A stretch of 64,000 nucleotides of DNA from Klebsiella sp. RHBSTW-00484 (GTDB lineage Bacteria; Pseudomonadota; Gammaproteobacteria; Enterobacterales; Enterobacteriaceae), in the NCBI RefSeq assembly GCF_013705725.1, contig NZ_CP055482.1:198878-262877 (forward strand), given 5' to 3'. Below the pieces are notes generated by a model. It saw nothing but the letters and a program-made list of their open reading frames with translations, was not told the DNA's origin and searched no databases. Shown here piece after piece: positions 1 to 9,930 of the stretch (positions are counted from its first letter, which is position 1; each line of letters opens with the position of its first letter). A program made the position numbers and the translations under genes.

Positions 1-4
1 CTCT

Positions 5-208
5 GTGATTTCGGAAATGCAGACAGCGCTGGACGTAATGCCGCTGGTGACGGAAGCCGTTCAGAGCGTGTGCGAACGGGTTGAATGTGAGCCCACTGAA
101 TTTCTGGACGCGATGGCGCTTGTAAAACGTTTCCTGCTGGCAAAACAAGATGAACTCCGTGCGGAAAGCGTTTCAATCCGCAAGCAGCTGGGTGAGATGG
201 GGGAATAA
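5..208 (+). CDS. Hypothetical protein, probably 5'-truncated by window edge
   Basis: This frame opens at the window edge and ends at a stop that overlaps the next start by one base, so it belongs to the plus-strand run that follows. At least 67 residues are visible. They are acidic and helical in character, with no membrane segment or recognisable motif. A GTG at position 5 could be the start, but the frame is open upstream and no ribosome site can be seen, so the gene may begin outside the window. Function unknown. Confidence 0.55.
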   Translation: MISEMQTALDVMPLVTEAVQSVCERVECEPTEFLDAMALVKRFLLAKQDELRAESVSIRKQLGEMGE

Positions 209-624
209 TGATGATTAAGGCTACTATCAGCAACGATGCGCTTCGCACCCGTATTCAGGCGCTGCGTAAAACCAGTGCAAACACCCTTGTCAGCACGACG
301 AAATTCGACGCTGATGCGCTGGAGGAGCTCCTGCGCCTGCGTACCGCAGTGAAGCTGAGACGAGTACGCGTGGTCCAGAGTGGCACCTGCGACTGCGAGG
401 AGCCCTGTGAATGCATGCCCGGGCTGTATGTAACCGTCGACTCCGGCGTGGGTCACGGCCAGGCGGTCTGGACTTACCGGGACGACGGAAAATCCGGTCT
501 GGCGTACTGGTGCGAATTTATGGGACTCGCTCCATTCTGGGCCGAAGACCAGATGAATGCCGCCGAACTGCTTCGCGAGAAGCTGGCCTGGCTGGGTGAA
601 CATGTCGAGGTGGTCCCGTGGTAA
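208..624 (+). CDS. Hypothetical protein with a CxC-x3-CxC cysteine cluster
   Basis: A 138-residue soluble protein whose start overlaps the previous stop (TAATG), indicating translational coupling. Cysteines at about 61, 63, 67 and 69 (CDCEEPCEC) could bind a metal, but the spacing matches no zinc-finger family I know. The C-terminal half is rich in aromatic residues. The stop overlaps the start of the next small gene in the same TAATG way, so the three genes are probably one transcript. Function unknown. Confidence 0.7.
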   Translation: MMIKATISNDALRTRIQALRKTSANTLVSTTKFDADALEELLRLRTAVKLRRVRVVQSGTCDCEEPCECMPGLYVTVDSGVGHGQAVWTYRDDGKSGLAYWCEFMGLAPFWAEDQMNAAELLREKLAWLGEHVEVVPW

Positions 625-755
625 TGAAGCTGTATTGCCCCGAGTGCCTGGCGTACCTTGAAGGGGGGGATGGAACGCTACAGGACTGTCACTGCGGCTG
701 GAAACAGCCGGTCAGCTCTTCCACTGAAGAGGGCGATGATCATGACGCTGACTAA
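624..755 (+). CDS. Small CxxC/CxC zinc-ribbon-like protein (43 aa)
   Basis: A 43-codon frame that starts inside the upstream stop (TAATG). It has CPEC near residues 5-8 and CHC near residues 22-24, a spacing compatible with a small treble-clef or zinc-ribbon metal site, followed by an acidic tail ending HDAD. The coupled start, the cysteine pattern and the position between two real genes support it as a gene. Its end overlaps the start of the next gene by about 14 bases. Function unknown. Confidence 0.6.
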   Translation: MKLYCPECLAYLEGGDGTLQDCHCGWKQPVSSSTEEGDDHDAD

Positions 756-1023
756 CGCCCAAATTTATACTCTGCGTCGGCTGAATACCGGAACCCGCTA
801 CCTGATGCAGGGCAACGGAAAGAAAGGGATGGAGCAGCGTCCAGATTGCCTCAGTACGCTGGGATATTTTCCGGTTAATGCCCCCAGTCTGCCGCCCCTC
901 TTCCGGCTGGGCCTGATTGAGTTCACTCTGAAAAGTGGGTTAGAACAGAGCTGTTTCTATCGCGTACGGCTGACCGGGCGTGGGCAGGAGTTAGCCACAA
1001 CGGCGGTGATCTCGGTGGGCTGA
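742..1023 (+). CDS. Hypothetical protein, paralogue of the protein at 14744-15037
   Basis: About 93 residues from the ATG at 742, which has the better-spaced AGAGGG ribosome site; an in-frame ATG at 736 is the alternative. The N-terminus (TLTNAQIYTLRRL) matches that of the minus-strand gene at 14744-15037 (PLTQAQIYVLHRL), and both keep a Phe-Arg-Leu-Gly-Leu motif in the middle, so they are paralogues on the same plasmid. The profile suggests a small helical, winged-helix-like protein, but no function is known. Confidence 0.7.
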   Translation: MTLTNAQIYTLRRLNTGTRYLMQGNGKKGMEQRPDCLSTLGYFPVNAPSLPPLFRLGLIEFTLKSGLEQSCFYRVRLTGRGQELATTAVISVG

Positions 1024-1118
1024 CTCAGCCCGCTGCTGCACTGCGCATTACAACTTTAACAGTCTGATTTAAAAAATAAATACAGCTATCAGGTGGAAAA
1101 AGCACCCGTTGTTTTGTA

Positions 1119-1147
1119 TTGACAAAACAACTCTGATTCTGTATATT
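1119..1147 (+). promoter_or_regulatory. Sigma-70 promoter for the gene at 1209
   Basis: TTGACA (1119-1124) and TATATT (1142-1147) are separated by 17 bases, a near-consensus sigma-70 promoter. A GC-rich stem-loop follows at about 1176-1193, just ahead of the ribosome site, and would be part of the leader RNA. Confidence 0.75.
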
Positions 1148-1208
1148 TAATCACACAGCGGCACTCTGGCCGCACGCCCCGGCGTTTCCGGGCATACAGG
1201 ATAACCCC

Positions 1209-1763
1209 ATGAAACCGATGCTTAAATCCGCTTTCTTCTCAGCTGTTAAATCACTCCTCACCAACGGCTTCAGACCAACCTTCTACACCGTTAACTGTGG
1301 CCGAATCGGCATTATCGCCTTTACCGATAAAAACGGTTCTAAGCAGGTTGAACAGGTCTATTCCTGTACCTCGCTTGCCGTGAAGACCATTGCTCCCCGT
1401 TTCGAAAAGTGGTTTGCTGCTGCCGTGGCGGAATTTCATGCGGCCGCAGCTGAGACTCTGGAGTCGGGCCAGCGGGTCCTGGACAAGGGTACTGTTCGTA
1501 CCGTGACGGGATTTCGAAGTGCATTCATCCGCAGCGCTAACGGCACACCCCGTGCCCAGGCACGGACTGGCGTAGTCATGCTTGATCATCGGCACGAAGT
1601 TATGGCCGGTGATCTTGTTCGAATGGCTGACAATCCATCAGACACCGTCGTCCATAATACAGACCAACAGCCTGACCAGACAATTCATTCTAACGTGCAG
1701 AACGTTTCCGTAAACCTCGCCACAGGACTGGCCCCTGACCCGACGGTTTCAACAGCGACATGA
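1209..1763 (+). CDS. Hypothetical protein (184 aa)
   Basis: First gene behind the strong promoter at 1119-1147. The protein is soluble, with a basic N-terminal half and a hydrophilic, asparagine-rich C-terminal tail that looks disordered. I see no motif, signal peptide or membrane helix. The next gene starts 59 bases downstream, after a strong stem-loop. Function unknown. Confidence 0.7.
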   Translation: MKPMLKSAFFSAVKSLLTNGFRPTFYTVNCGRIGIIAFTDKNGSKQVEQVYSCTSLAVKTIAPRFEKWFAAAVAEFHAAAAETLESGQRVLDKGTVRTVTGFRSAFIRSANGTPRAQARTGVVMLDHRHEVMAGDLVRMADNPSDTVVHNTDQQPDQTIHSNVQNVSVNLATGLAPDPTVSTAT

Positions 1764-1785
1764 CACGGCTGCACTCTCCCCCTGG

Positions 1786-1804
1786 GAGCCGCACTACGCG
1801 GCTC
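1786..1804 (+). other. Leader stem-loop before the gene at 1823
   Basis: GAGCCGC and GCGGCTC form a perfect 7-bp stem with a 5-base loop, ending 18 bases before the ATG at 1823. No U-run follows, so it does not look like a terminator. Similar GC stem-loops precede the starts at 1209 (about 1176-1193) and 2196 (about 2165-2182). Confidence 0.55.
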
Positions 1805-1822
1805 TGTTTGACCGAGAACACT

Positions 1823-2071
1823 ATGACCGATAACAATGAAAAGCACGTTAACGCGATCCATATGAAGGGCAACGATAACGCGAAAAAAGATGAGGCCGAC
1901 AAAGCAACGGCACTGGTCCAGATGCGTATGACCCCGGAGAAAAAATCACGCTATGTCCGTGAGGCGAAGCGTAATGGCCTGACTATCTCGGCATGGATTC
2001 AGCGTCATATGGATCAGGTATGTGATGAGTCAGACGTAAACTATCTAAAGAAAAAGGCTGGCGAGCAATAG
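1823..2071 (+). CDS. Ribbon-helix-helix protein (82 aa)
   Basis: The segment VQMRMTPEKKSRYVREAKRNG followed by LTISAWIQRHMDQVC has the strand-helix-helix pattern of small MetJ/Arc-type DNA-binding proteins, as found in plasmid regulators and mobilisation accessory proteins. The start at 1823 is chosen over upstream codons because the charged N-terminus begins there. The gene at 3142-3516 is a paralogue. A role in transcription or DNA processing is inferred only from the fold. Confidence 0.7.
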   Translation: MTDNNEKHVNAIHMKGNDNAKKDEADKATALVQMRMTPEKKSRYVREAKRNGLTISAWIQRHMDQVCDESDVNYLKKKAGEQ

Positions 2072-2095
2072 GCGACAGTCCACCAGCAGCAGCGA

Positions 2096-2106
2096 AAAGT
2101 TACTTT
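2096..2106. repeat. Dispersed palindrome copy 1 (AAAGTNACTTT)
   Basis: GAAAAGTTACTTTCC at 2094-2108 in the spacer before the gene at 2196; 14 of 15 positions match the plasmid-wide palindrome GAAAAGTNACTTTTC. The bases that follow (cCGGTTGCC) resemble those after the copy at 34868. Confidence 0.75.
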
Positions 2107-2195
2107 CCCGGTTGCCTGAAAAGGACCGCATACTGCAAACACAAGGTGTGAACATCACACCCCCGCCCCGGCGGCTCCGGGCAAAGGAGTATCCA

Positions 2196-2528
2196 ATGAA
2201 ACTTTCCCGCCAGACCACGAACGACACTGCTGTTATCGAAGGTACCCGCAGCCACTTCTGGGGTCGCTCGCTCTACTTCATCATTGAGAATGCGCCCAGG
2301 GCACACCTCGTCGCTATTGATGAATTGCTGGATGCAGCGGGTTGGGAAAGCGATCACTGTCCAAACTACGAAGATGACGATGCGTTTGGGCATGCCGGTT
2401 ACAGCTGCGGGTACATGATTGAGATCGATGACGTGGCACGCTTCAGGGCTGACTATAAGCGCCTCAAAAAGCAGATTGCCGCCCATATCGCCGCCCAGCG
2501 TAAAGCCGCAGCCAAACAGACGGCATGA
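2196..2528 (+). CDS. Hypothetical protein (110 aa)
   Basis: Starts at ATG 2196 behind an AAAGGAG ribosome site; longer upstream reading is unsupported. The protein is soluble, with an acidic, aromatic middle section and a lysine/alanine-rich C-terminal helix. A GC stem-loop (about 2165-2182) and a dispersed palindrome (2094-2108) lie just upstream. The stop overlaps an alternative start of the next gene. Function unknown. Confidence 0.7.
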   Translation: MKLSRQTTNDTAVIEGTRSHFWGRSLYFIIENAPRAHLVAIDELLDAAGWESDHCPNYEDDDAFGHAGYSCGYMIEIDDVARFRADYKRLKKQIAAHIAAQRKAAAKQTA

Positions 2529-2572
2529 ATTTTAATGCAAGCGTTGAGCCTGCATCTAAAAGGAACTGTGCA

Positions 2573-3142
2573 ATGACCGAACAACTATCGGATGAAAAAC
2601 TGCACCAGCTGGAAGGTGCTGCCGCAAATTACCGTACGACATACCAGGCGCACCTCGCTAATCCACTGGATGGCTCCGCAGTACAGGACTGGGATGAAGC
2701 GACCCGTCAACTAATGGCGGTCATCAATTACGATGAAGCCAATATTATCGCGCACCTACTGGCTCGCCGGGATGCAGATCTTGCCAGGCATGAAAGCGAC
2801 ATGACCCGGGCTATCGCAGCTTGGCAGACGGCATCCGTGAAGCTGTCCGAGCAGGCCAGCCAGCAACCAGAATTCCACCTCCGCCGTGTTGGTGGGGACG
2901 AGGAGCTCTATGCCCCTTGTGGAAAAGATTATCCACGGGGAAGAGCGTACTACGTTAAGCCGGTAGTGAGCCTGGTTACCGTAAATTGTCCGCCCTGCGA
3001 CCAATGCTTTGATTCTGCCGACGCCGCAACGGCCTACCGGGATGAGCAGTGGAGACATGTGCTGAGTGAAGCTGGTGTGCTGGTTACGCCGGGGGAGACA
3101 GCCCCGGTTCAGCCCACTGAAGACAAGCCGCTTTCCAAATAG
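2573..3142 (+). CDS. Hypothetical protein (189 aa)
   Basis: The ATG at 2573 has an AAAAGGA ribosome site; an in-frame ATG at 2525 overlaps the previous stop and would add 16 residues. The N-terminal half is helical, and the C-terminal half has a CPPCDQC motif that could bind a metal or be redox-active. No known family recognised. The stop overlaps the GTG start of the next gene (TAGTG), so the two are coupled. Confidence 0.7.
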   Translation: MTEQLSDEKLHQLEGAAANYRTTYQAHLANPLDGSAVQDWDEATRQLMAVINYDEANIIAHLLARRDADLARHESDMTRAIAAWQTASVKLSEQASQQPEFHLRRVGGDEELYAPCGKDYPRGRAYYVKPVVSLVTVNCPPCDQCFDSADAATAYRDEQWRHVLSEAGVLVTPGETAPVQPTEDKPLSK

Positions 3143-3516
3143 TGCGATTGAAAATGAAAACGAAGATGAAACAGCCCAAATCTGCACTTCAGAATGCGAT
3201 GAAGGGCGAAGAGCCTGCGAGCGTACAAATTCAGATGCGTGCCACTGTAACAAGAAAAGAACGCTATAAGGCGCAGGCAATTCAGGAGGATCTGAATTTA
3301 ACCGAATGGATGGCGAATCATCTGGACGCCGTCTGTGACGCCGCCGAAGGAAAGGCATCCGTCAGCATCTTTTCCCCGGTTGTACCGGAGAAGATCCCAG
3401 ACAGCGTCTACCAGGTCATCTATCAGGAATGCGGCGGGTTCGTGGACTGCGATGCGAATGCCCAGACGATCTGGAATGCCTGCCGCCAGGCCATTCTGAA
3501 AAACGTGAAAGACTGA
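3142..3516 (+). CDS. Ribbon-helix-helix protein, paralogue of the one at 1823
   Basis: 124 residues from a GTG that overlaps the upstream stop; an in-frame ATG at 3154 is possible. The segment IQMRATVTRKERYKAQAIQED followed by LNLTEWMANHLDAVCD aligns with the 1823 gene and has the same ribbon-helix-helix pattern. A longer C-terminal extension contains CGGFVDC. Probably a small DNA-binding protein, possibly a regulator or a mobilisation accessory factor; the partner is unknown. Confidence 0.65.
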   Translation: MRLKMKTKMKQPKSALQNAMKGEEPASVQIQMRATVTRKERYKAQAIQEDLNLTEWMANHLDAVCDAAEGKASVSIFSPVVPEKIPDSVYQVIYQECGGFVDCDANAQTIWNACRQAILKNVKD

Positions 3517-3555
3517 ATACCCGGCGTCATTTTACCGGATGCAGCAAGGACAAAC

Positions 3556-3762
3556 ATGACCATAATTGAACGCCGTGCAGAGATGCGCCAGACGGCCATT
3601 AAAGCTCTGCTGGATGCTGAAGAAGCACTGACCGCACTGGCTATGTCCTATGAGCTACAGCCCAATGAGAAGACCAGTGCATGTCATCCACAAACCAGTA
3701 CTCTCTCCACGACCAGCCAGGTTCGGAAATTGCGGCGGGTCCTCGAAAAATTGAGGCGTTGA
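3556..3762 (+). CDS. Small helical hypothetical protein (68 aa)
   Basis: ATG 3556 follows an AAGGAC ribosome site. The sequence is a charged, coiled-coil-like helix (MTIIERRAEMRQTAIKALLD), then a Ser/Thr-rich linker and an arginine/leucine-rich end. It is the last gene of the plus-strand run before the acquired block. Function unknown. Confidence 0.55.
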   Translation: MTIIERRAEMRQTAIKALLDAEEALTALAMSYELQPNEKTSACHPQTSTLSTTSQVRKLRRVLEKLRR

Positions 3763-3900
3763 GAATTAAACAGGACGCAGGAGGAGGTACCCAGTGCGAG
3801 CCGCAGCCGTTCTGGGGAGAATTTTAATCCGACGGTATTCCACTGAGACTGTTGAATGCCTTGGGTAATTGAGTGGCGGTCTGCCACCGAACGGAAGGAA

Positions 3901-3934
3901 AAAAGGGTTTCCCCGACCGGAGAAACCCTTTTCT
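3901..3934. terminator. Bidirectional terminator-like hairpin
   Basis: AAAAGGGTTTC pairs with GAAACCCTTTT around a GC loop, giving T-runs on both strands. It could end the plus-strand run from 1209 and the minus-strand hok transcript. A second hairpin (GGGGGG with CCCCCC) lies at 3972-3988. Confidence 0.65.
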
Positions 3935-3995
3935 AAAGGTGCTATTGGCTTGCTGGCCACATCTGAATCGAGGGGGGTTACCCCCCCTCTTTCAG

Positions 3996-4154
3996 CTACT
4001 TACCGGATTCGTAGTCCATCACAGCCGACACTTCCCGCGTACAGTCTTTCAGCCGCAGTTCGCAGAGCGAATTGCGCGTAAGCCAGGTGAATATCAACAG
4101 CGTAAGACATACTATCAATACGCACAAAACAACGGGTTGGTTCGGCAGTTTCAT
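3996..4154 (-). CDS. hok: Hok-family type I toxin (52 aa)
   Basis: The translation begins [20 protein letters not shown] and ends VMDYESGK. Both ends are classic Hok: a single inner-membrane helix followed by a Cys-containing, periplasm-facing tail with the Tyr-Glu-Ser-Gly-Lys terminus. In this family the peptide depolarises the membrane when the antisense Sok RNA decays after plasmid loss. It lies 70 bases after relE on the same strand, the arrangement seen for hokD (relF) in the E. coli relBEF operon, but this peptide is of the plasmid hok type. The natural hok-type leader appears to be stranded at about 11459-11640 (see findings), so antisense control of this copy is doubtful. Confidence 0.85.
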   Translation of the reverse strand: MKLPNQPVVLCVLIVCLTLLIFTWLTRNSLCELRLKDCTREVSAVMDYESGK

Positions 4155-4167
4155 GGCTTCTTCTCCT
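4152..4167. repeat. 16-bp direct repeat, left copy
   Basis: CATGGCTTCTTCTCCT covers the hok start codon and ribosome site. The identical 16 bases recur at 11459-11474, where they join the stranded hok leader. The pair brackets 7.3 kb of acquired DNA. Confidence 0.8.
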
Positions 4168-4224
4168 GTCAACGCAAAGCAGAAGTGTCACCATCGGTGC
4201 GAAACAGAGATGTCATGCTTTGGT

Positions 4225-4512
4225 TCAGAGAATGCGTTTGACCGCCTCGCTATATACTTCCGAGCGTTCTCTTTTCCCAACAGAAATCACGAAAACGACA
4301 ACTTTCTCGTCTATAACCTGGTATACAAGGCGATAGCCTGAAGACCGGAGCTTAATCTTGTAACAATCAGGCATACCACGGAGCTTGTTTGCTTCAATCC
4401 GGGGTGACTCAAGTACTTCAACCAGCTTCTTTTTCAACTGTTCACGTACCGTCGAGCCCAGCTTTCGCCATTCCTTTAGTGCCCGCTCGTCAAAATCCAG
4501 AAAATACGCCAT
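4225..4512 (-). CDS. relE: RelE mRNA interferase toxin
   Basis: A 95-residue protein that matches my memory of E. coli K-12 RelE across its length. Known RelE catalytic residues are present at Lys52, Lys54, Arg61 and Arg81. RelE cleaves mRNA in the ribosomal A site under stress when freed from RelB. The gene overlaps the relB stop by one base (ATGA type), the usual coupled arrangement. In this position it would help stabilise the plasmid by killing or arresting plasmid-free cells. Confidence 0.95.
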   Translation of the reverse strand: MAYFLDFDERALKEWRKLGSTVREQLKKKLVEVLESPRIEANKLRGMPDCYKIKLRSSGYRLVYQVIDEKVVVFVISVGKRERSEVYSEAVKRIL

Positions 4513-4751
4513 CAGAGTTCATCCAGCGTCACACGTACTGGCTTAGGATTACGAAGTCGTTCTTTCACTATCTCCACAAGTTCAGCATCTTCATCACTCA
4601 GGAGTGTCTGTTTGAACGGCAAGCGTTCATTGTCAGCGATATACTCGAGCATGAGACGAAGCGCTTCAGAAGGAGTTACGCCCATTTTTTCAAGCGCGGC
4701 GTAAGAACGCGCTTTAAGTTCATCGTCAATACGTAGGTTAATGCTACCCAT
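4512..4751 (-). CDS. relB: RelB antitoxin
   Basis: A 79-residue protein beginning MGSINLRIDDELKARSY, matching K-12 RelB by memory. The N-terminus is a ribbon-helix-helix DNA-binding domain that represses the relBE promoter; the C-terminal helix wraps RelE and neutralises it. A direct or inverted TTGTAATTACAA-type operator is visible just upstream (about 4763-4788: cttgtaattacaaatgtcattacaag), as expected for RelB autoregulation. Confidence 0.95.
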   Translation of the reverse strand: MGSINLRIDDELKARSYAALEKMGVTPSEALRLMLEYIADNERLPFKQTLLSDEDAELVEIVKERLRNPKPVRVTLDEL

Positions 4752-4762
4752 GTCTTACACCC

Positions 4763-4788
4763 CTTGTAATTACAAATGTCATTACAAG
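4763..4788 (-). promoter_or_regulatory. relBE operator
   Basis: Two TTGTAAT/ATTACAA half-site groups, CTTGTAATTACAA and CATTACAAG, lie directly upstream of the relB start. This is the layout of the TTGTAA-containing RelB operator known from relBE. Confidence 0.65.
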
Positions 4789-5013
4789 TATCGCACTACA
4801 ACATGCTTAGGGCAAGTCACGAAGTAAGTCAGAAAGTAGTCGTAAGAACGGTGATCACTGTCCGCTTTGTGCCAGAAGCGGACTTTTTAAAAATATTGCG
4901 TGCCCAACAATTGGGCGCAGGTCACATCAAGTACCCTCAGAATTATAGAGAATACCTGAAATTTTTGTAGAGCGAGGTTTGTTACCCTGCCCGACCAGCG
5001 ACATGTGGTTAGT

Positions 5014-5937
5014 TTAGTGATCAGAAATGTCGAGCGTTTGGTCGTTCATTGACGCGGGATCTTCCAACGGTTCCACATGAGTGGTGATATGGATAAAAGG
5101 CAGTGCGGTGCGGATATCATTCTCTATACGCTCGGCCCAGTCGTGCCCATATTGAACAGTCCATCGCCCAGGAACTAGGATGTGCATTGTCATAAACGCC
5201 CGCCCGCCAGCCTGGCGTGTACGTAGTGCATGGAAATCAAGCCCCTGTTCACGATATCCTGCCAGCAGTGACTCGATTTTTTTGAGTTCTTCCGTGGGTA
5301 GCGATACGTCCATCAGACCTGCAGCTGAACGACTCATAAGCTGATAACCAGTCCAAACGATGTTGGCTGCGACCAGCAATGCAACGATCGGATCGACCCA
5401 AAACCAGCCGGTCAGATAAACCAGTCCGACACCAAAAATGACACCGACCGACGTCCAGACATCGGTCAGCAGGTGATGAGCATCTGCCTCAAGAGTGATA
5501 GAGTTGTGCTGCCTGCCAGCCCTTAACAAAATGCGAGCCGTCACAAAATTAAGGATTGATGCGACTGTTGAAACCAGTAATCCGAGACCAATCTCCTCAA
5601 GCGGCTGTGGAGTTAACATCCGCTCAACTGCGGTATAGGCGATACTGGCTGCCGCCAATAGGATCAGAAATCCTTCGAAAGCACTCGAGAAATATTCGGC
5701 TTTGCCGTGCCCATATGCATGGTTCTCATCGGCCGGAAGCGCAGCCAAGGTCAGCATCCAGAGCGCCATTAGGGCTCCTGCGAGGTTAACTACGGATTCG
5801 ATGGCATCAGATAGCAGACCGACCGAACCGGTCATTTTCCACGCCACACCTTTGAGTCCGATAGTGGCAATAGCCGTGGCAATGGAAAGCCAAGCGTAGT
5901 GCGTCAGCGGACGAGGTAACCCTTTTGTTTTAGTCAT
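5014..5937 (-). CDS. Cation diffusion facilitator (CDF) metal efflux transporter
   Basis: 307 residues with about six membrane helices and a C-terminal cytoplasmic domain, the normal CDF size and layout. The metal site of the family is visible: Ser-Asp-Ala-Ile-Glu (Asp44, Glu47) in the second helix and His-His-x3-Asp (154-159) in the fifth. CDF proteins exchange Zn, Co, Fe, Mn or similar divalent cations for protons at the inner membrane. The substrate cannot be told from sequence alone; the HxxxD arrangement occurs in Zn and Fe/Co exporters. No cognate metal regulator is adjacent. The gene lies in the acquired 4-11 kb block. Confidence 0.85.
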   Translation of the reverse strand: MTKTKGLPRPLTHYAWLSIATAIATIGLKGVAWKMTGSVGLLSDAIESVVNLAGALMALWMLTLAALPADENHAYGHGKAEYFSSAFEGFLILLAAASIAYTAVERMLTPQPLEEIGLGLLVSTVASILNFVTARILLRAGRQHNSITLEADAHHLLTDVWTSVGVIFGVGLVYLTGWFWVDPIVALLVAANIVWTGYQLMSRSAAGLMDVSLPTEELKKIESLLAGYREQGLDFHALRTRQAGGRAFMTMHILVPGRWTVQYGHDWAERIENDIRTALPFIHITTHVEPLEDPASMNDQTLDISDH

Positions 5938-6340
5938 TATTAACTTCCTAAAATAGGACGACTAACTCACATTTCTATCCATGATAGATAATTAAACAAT
6001 CATTTCGCCATGAATATTTTTTCGTTTTTATTAAATTTAATTAAAAAGTCTCTGCAAGTGCTGTTTCATCTTCTAGTAAACTAAATTTTATTTTTAGGGT
6101 TTTCTTCAACTTGAAGTAATATTATCTCACAACAGATTAGTCACTTAGGTTAACTGAGCGGCTTTTATATTTTTCAATTAAAATATGCAAAACTCCCATT
6201 GCACCATGTGCATAAAAATAGACCTCAATGAAAGTAGTAAAGAACTTATGCCAGTGGATTACTGTTTCAGCCAGATTTGACTGCATGGTATTCAACAAGA
6301 ACCATAGGCCACCTGAAAGTGCTACAATTAGCAATGCTAG

Positions 6341-7536
<1,196 letters not shown>

Positions 7537-7948
7537 CTAGAACTCCAAATCCTTGGATTGTACTGGCAATACCTCCCGAATGTGCATCGGGCAGTCGGAA
7601 ACTAGTCAACGTTTTTATATCTTGCTTAATACCACTAAAGTCAAGCCCTACCCATGAAAAATAATAAGTAAAACCTCTTTGAGTAAGCATCCAACTTAAC
7701 ATAATAAAACCACAAATAATCAGTCCTAACCCTGAAATAATGTGCATCCAGGTTATAACTCCTTCAAGACTATGTTCACCAATTGCTTCGGTCTCTGTCA
7801 GATTAGAGTTAATAATTTGTGATAATATTAGAAATGCCACAATGATGTGAAGAATACGAAAAAAAGGAGCGTAATCATGGGGTAATAGATTCCAGAGTCG
7901 CAATTTCATTAATGAGTCCTTAGTAAATTTATCGATGATCTTAATCAT

Positions 7949-8346
7949 ACAAAAGAATTATTAGGATAACCTTAATTCTTAAAATTGCAGCAGGCATTAG
8001 TTCACCTCTGATATGGCCACTTGCGAAATGGGAATGGTAACTGTTATTACTATGTGTTTACTTGCTGTTCTTGTTACGCAGCCCCTTAAACACATTACTT
8101 TCAAATATGATTTCCTGCTGGGTTTAAATATGTGTCTTTCTATAGTGCGGCAACCTATTTTTACACCAACTCATGAATTAAATAAGAATCATAAATTAAA
8201 TGAGAGGTTTAATTCTCTTGCTTAACGCGATGATATTAAATGGAAATTTTAATTTTTGTAATTTATTAAACAGTTAGAATGAGACATGGTAAATACGATC
8301 TTCCTTTAGATAATTCTGATAGCACTTTTTCTACTGGGCAGTCTGC
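7949..8346. other. Spacer between cytochrome b gene and IS110 element
   Basis: AT-rich, about 400 bases. Open frames here (for example 8013-8225) lack a ribosome site and any family resemblance. It should contain the promoter of the interrupted cytochrome b gene, but I cannot point to convincing -35/-10 boxes. Confidence 0.4.
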
Positions 8347-9868
8347 AATGTCCGCTTCACGCCCTGAGACATTCGACAAGCTTTTTATGGCTTCAGTAAG
8401 GGCGAGTGGCGCGCTTCGAGAGCCAGCAAATATTTTGCTTCATCGTACTGGGTTCTGGCCTTCCAGCAGCGGTAAATGATCCTTATCCATTTGAACGCCA
8501 GTGCCCGGATCGCAGACTGATGAGATTTGCCCTTCTCTCTGAGGCCCTGATAATACAGTCTGGCCCAGTATGATGAATTAACCGTCTTGGCAGCCCATTC
8601 AACAAAGGTTTGCCTGACGAACTTGGCACACTGCCATCGCCAGTGAACCCAGGATTTCTGGCCACTTCGTTCTGTCACCGGTGCAATACCTGCGTAGTTT
8701 TGAATTTCTTCAGCGCTGTTAAACCGGTCACGGTTATCACCAAGTGCAGCAAGCATTCGTGGGCCCATACACGGCCCCATGCCCGGAAGTGATTTGAACA
8801 GCTCCGCATCTGGCAATGTGTCAAACAACGCTTCGATTCGTTCGTCATAGGTTTTGATGATTTCACTCACGACTTTAATTTGTGTCGCCAGTGCTGTTGC
8901 CATCAAAGCATTAGCCTCTATAACGCTCGGGTCTGTAGTCAATGGGATCGCGTTATCAATACTCGCAACACGTTGCTCGGTAAGAGCCATTGCGCGGCCA
9001 CCTTTGGCATTCAGAAAGTTGCGGATCGTGTCGCGCCTCGCTCGTTTCAGTTGTTGCAGACTGGGCCACCGGATAATCAGCTCACACAATAGTAAGCTAC
9101 CCCGATGTGAGAACCACTCCAGTGGCTGAGGATAATACTGTTTAAGTGTGTTGATTATCCGGTTCACAAAACGGCGTTTATCTTCAACCAGCTGACGGCG
9201 CTGCTCAACCAGTTGCTGGAGTAACCGGATATCCGCATTGTCGGGTTCAATGGCTTTTATCTTTTGGGGATAACGCAGCATTAACTCTAATGCCAGCTCG
9301 GCATCCTGCGGGTCATCTTTAGCGCCGCTGGGCGAGAAGGCCTGCCGGTAACGAGCCAGGGACAAAGCGTGGACGGGGAAAACGGTGATAAATGGATATT
9401 TCTGAAGAGCATACACCACGGGACCTTTCTTCAGCTCAACGGCGATAGCGATCCTGCCTTTTACCTTCTGGTGTAACTCGGTAAGCCAGACATCAAGTGC
9501 TTCCGGCGTATGTTCAATCACATGGAATGTGCGTTCACCGTTTTTAAACTGAACACAGACATCGTGCTTTTTATCTGCCCAGTCCAGACCAACGTGCGCA
9601 GCAAATTGATTAGTCGCAGTCATCACCAACTCCTTTTTATCGGGGATTGGTATGCATTCCACGCTCTTCGAAAGAAATATAGCCAGCAGTTTATCTGCAT
9701 GCCCTGAGTATTCGTTAGCGAACGTGGAGCACCCACTGGCTCGAAAGAAAAGCGGCGATCATCACGTGATTCTCGCTCAATATTCGTAACCAGTAAGCGC
9801 ATACCCTGAATCACTTAAAGTGTAATTCTCAGGGTGCGAATGACTATATCTCGCTCTTAGCGGACATT
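8347..9868 (-). mobile_element. IS110-family element (approximate ends)
   Basis: A complete IS110-type transposase sits inside this span. AATGTCCGCT at 8347-8356 and its inverse AGCGGACATT at 9859-9868 bracket it and are offered as provisional limits. Most IS110 members lack clear inverted repeats and target duplications, so the true ends may differ. Confidence 0.5.
8385..9623 (-). CDS. IS110-family DEDD transposase
   Basis: 412 residues from the ATG at 9623, which follows a GGAG ribosome site; in-frame codons further up lack one. The N-terminal DEDD (RuvC-like) domain is visible in HVGLDWADKKHDV, AVELKKG and DDPQDAELALEL, and the C-terminal transposase domain in LPGMGPCMGPRMLAALGD and NYAGIAPVTERSG with the catalytic serine region. 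The frame is intact. IS110 enzymes can be guided by an RNA encoded in the element's non-coding end; the spacer at 9624-9868 is the place to look. Confidence 0.9.
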   Translation of the reverse strand: MTATNQFAAHVGLDWADKKHDVCVQFKNGERTFHVIEHTPEALDVWLTELHQKVKGRIAIAVELKKGPVVYALQKYPFITVFPVHALSLARYRQAFSPSGAKDDPQDAELALELMLRYPQKIKAIEPDNADIRLLQQLVEQRRQLVEDKRRFVNRIINTLKQYYPQPLEWFSHRGSLLLCELIIRWPSLQQLKRARRDTIRNFLNAKGGRAMALTEQRVASIDNAIPLTTDPSVIEANALMATALATQIKVVSEIIKTYDERIEALFDTLPDAELFKSLPGMGPCMGPRMLAALGDNRDRFNSAEEIQNYAGIAPVTERSGQKSWVHWRWQCAKFVRQTFVEWAAKTVNSSYWARLYYQGLREKGKSHQSAIRALAFKWIRIIYRCWKARTQYDEAKYLLALEARHSPLLKP

Positions 9869-9930
9869 AGCATAGGCTATTTACCATAACGCCGCATTAC
9901 GCGTACCGCTCAGACGGCCTGAGCGCGTTT

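Noticed and set aside
61..603. Long minus-strand open frame of 180 codons at the left end
   Set aside because: It lies opposite two coupled plus-strand genes with good ribosome sites and has no family likeness; it is a shadow.
4776..4970. Short plus-strand frame upstream of relB
   Set aside because: It begins in the relBE operator, has no ribosome site and no likeness to known proteins.
8013..8225. 70-codon plus-strand frame in the spacer before IS110
   Set aside because: AT-rich sequence, no ribosome site, no motif; likely chance.
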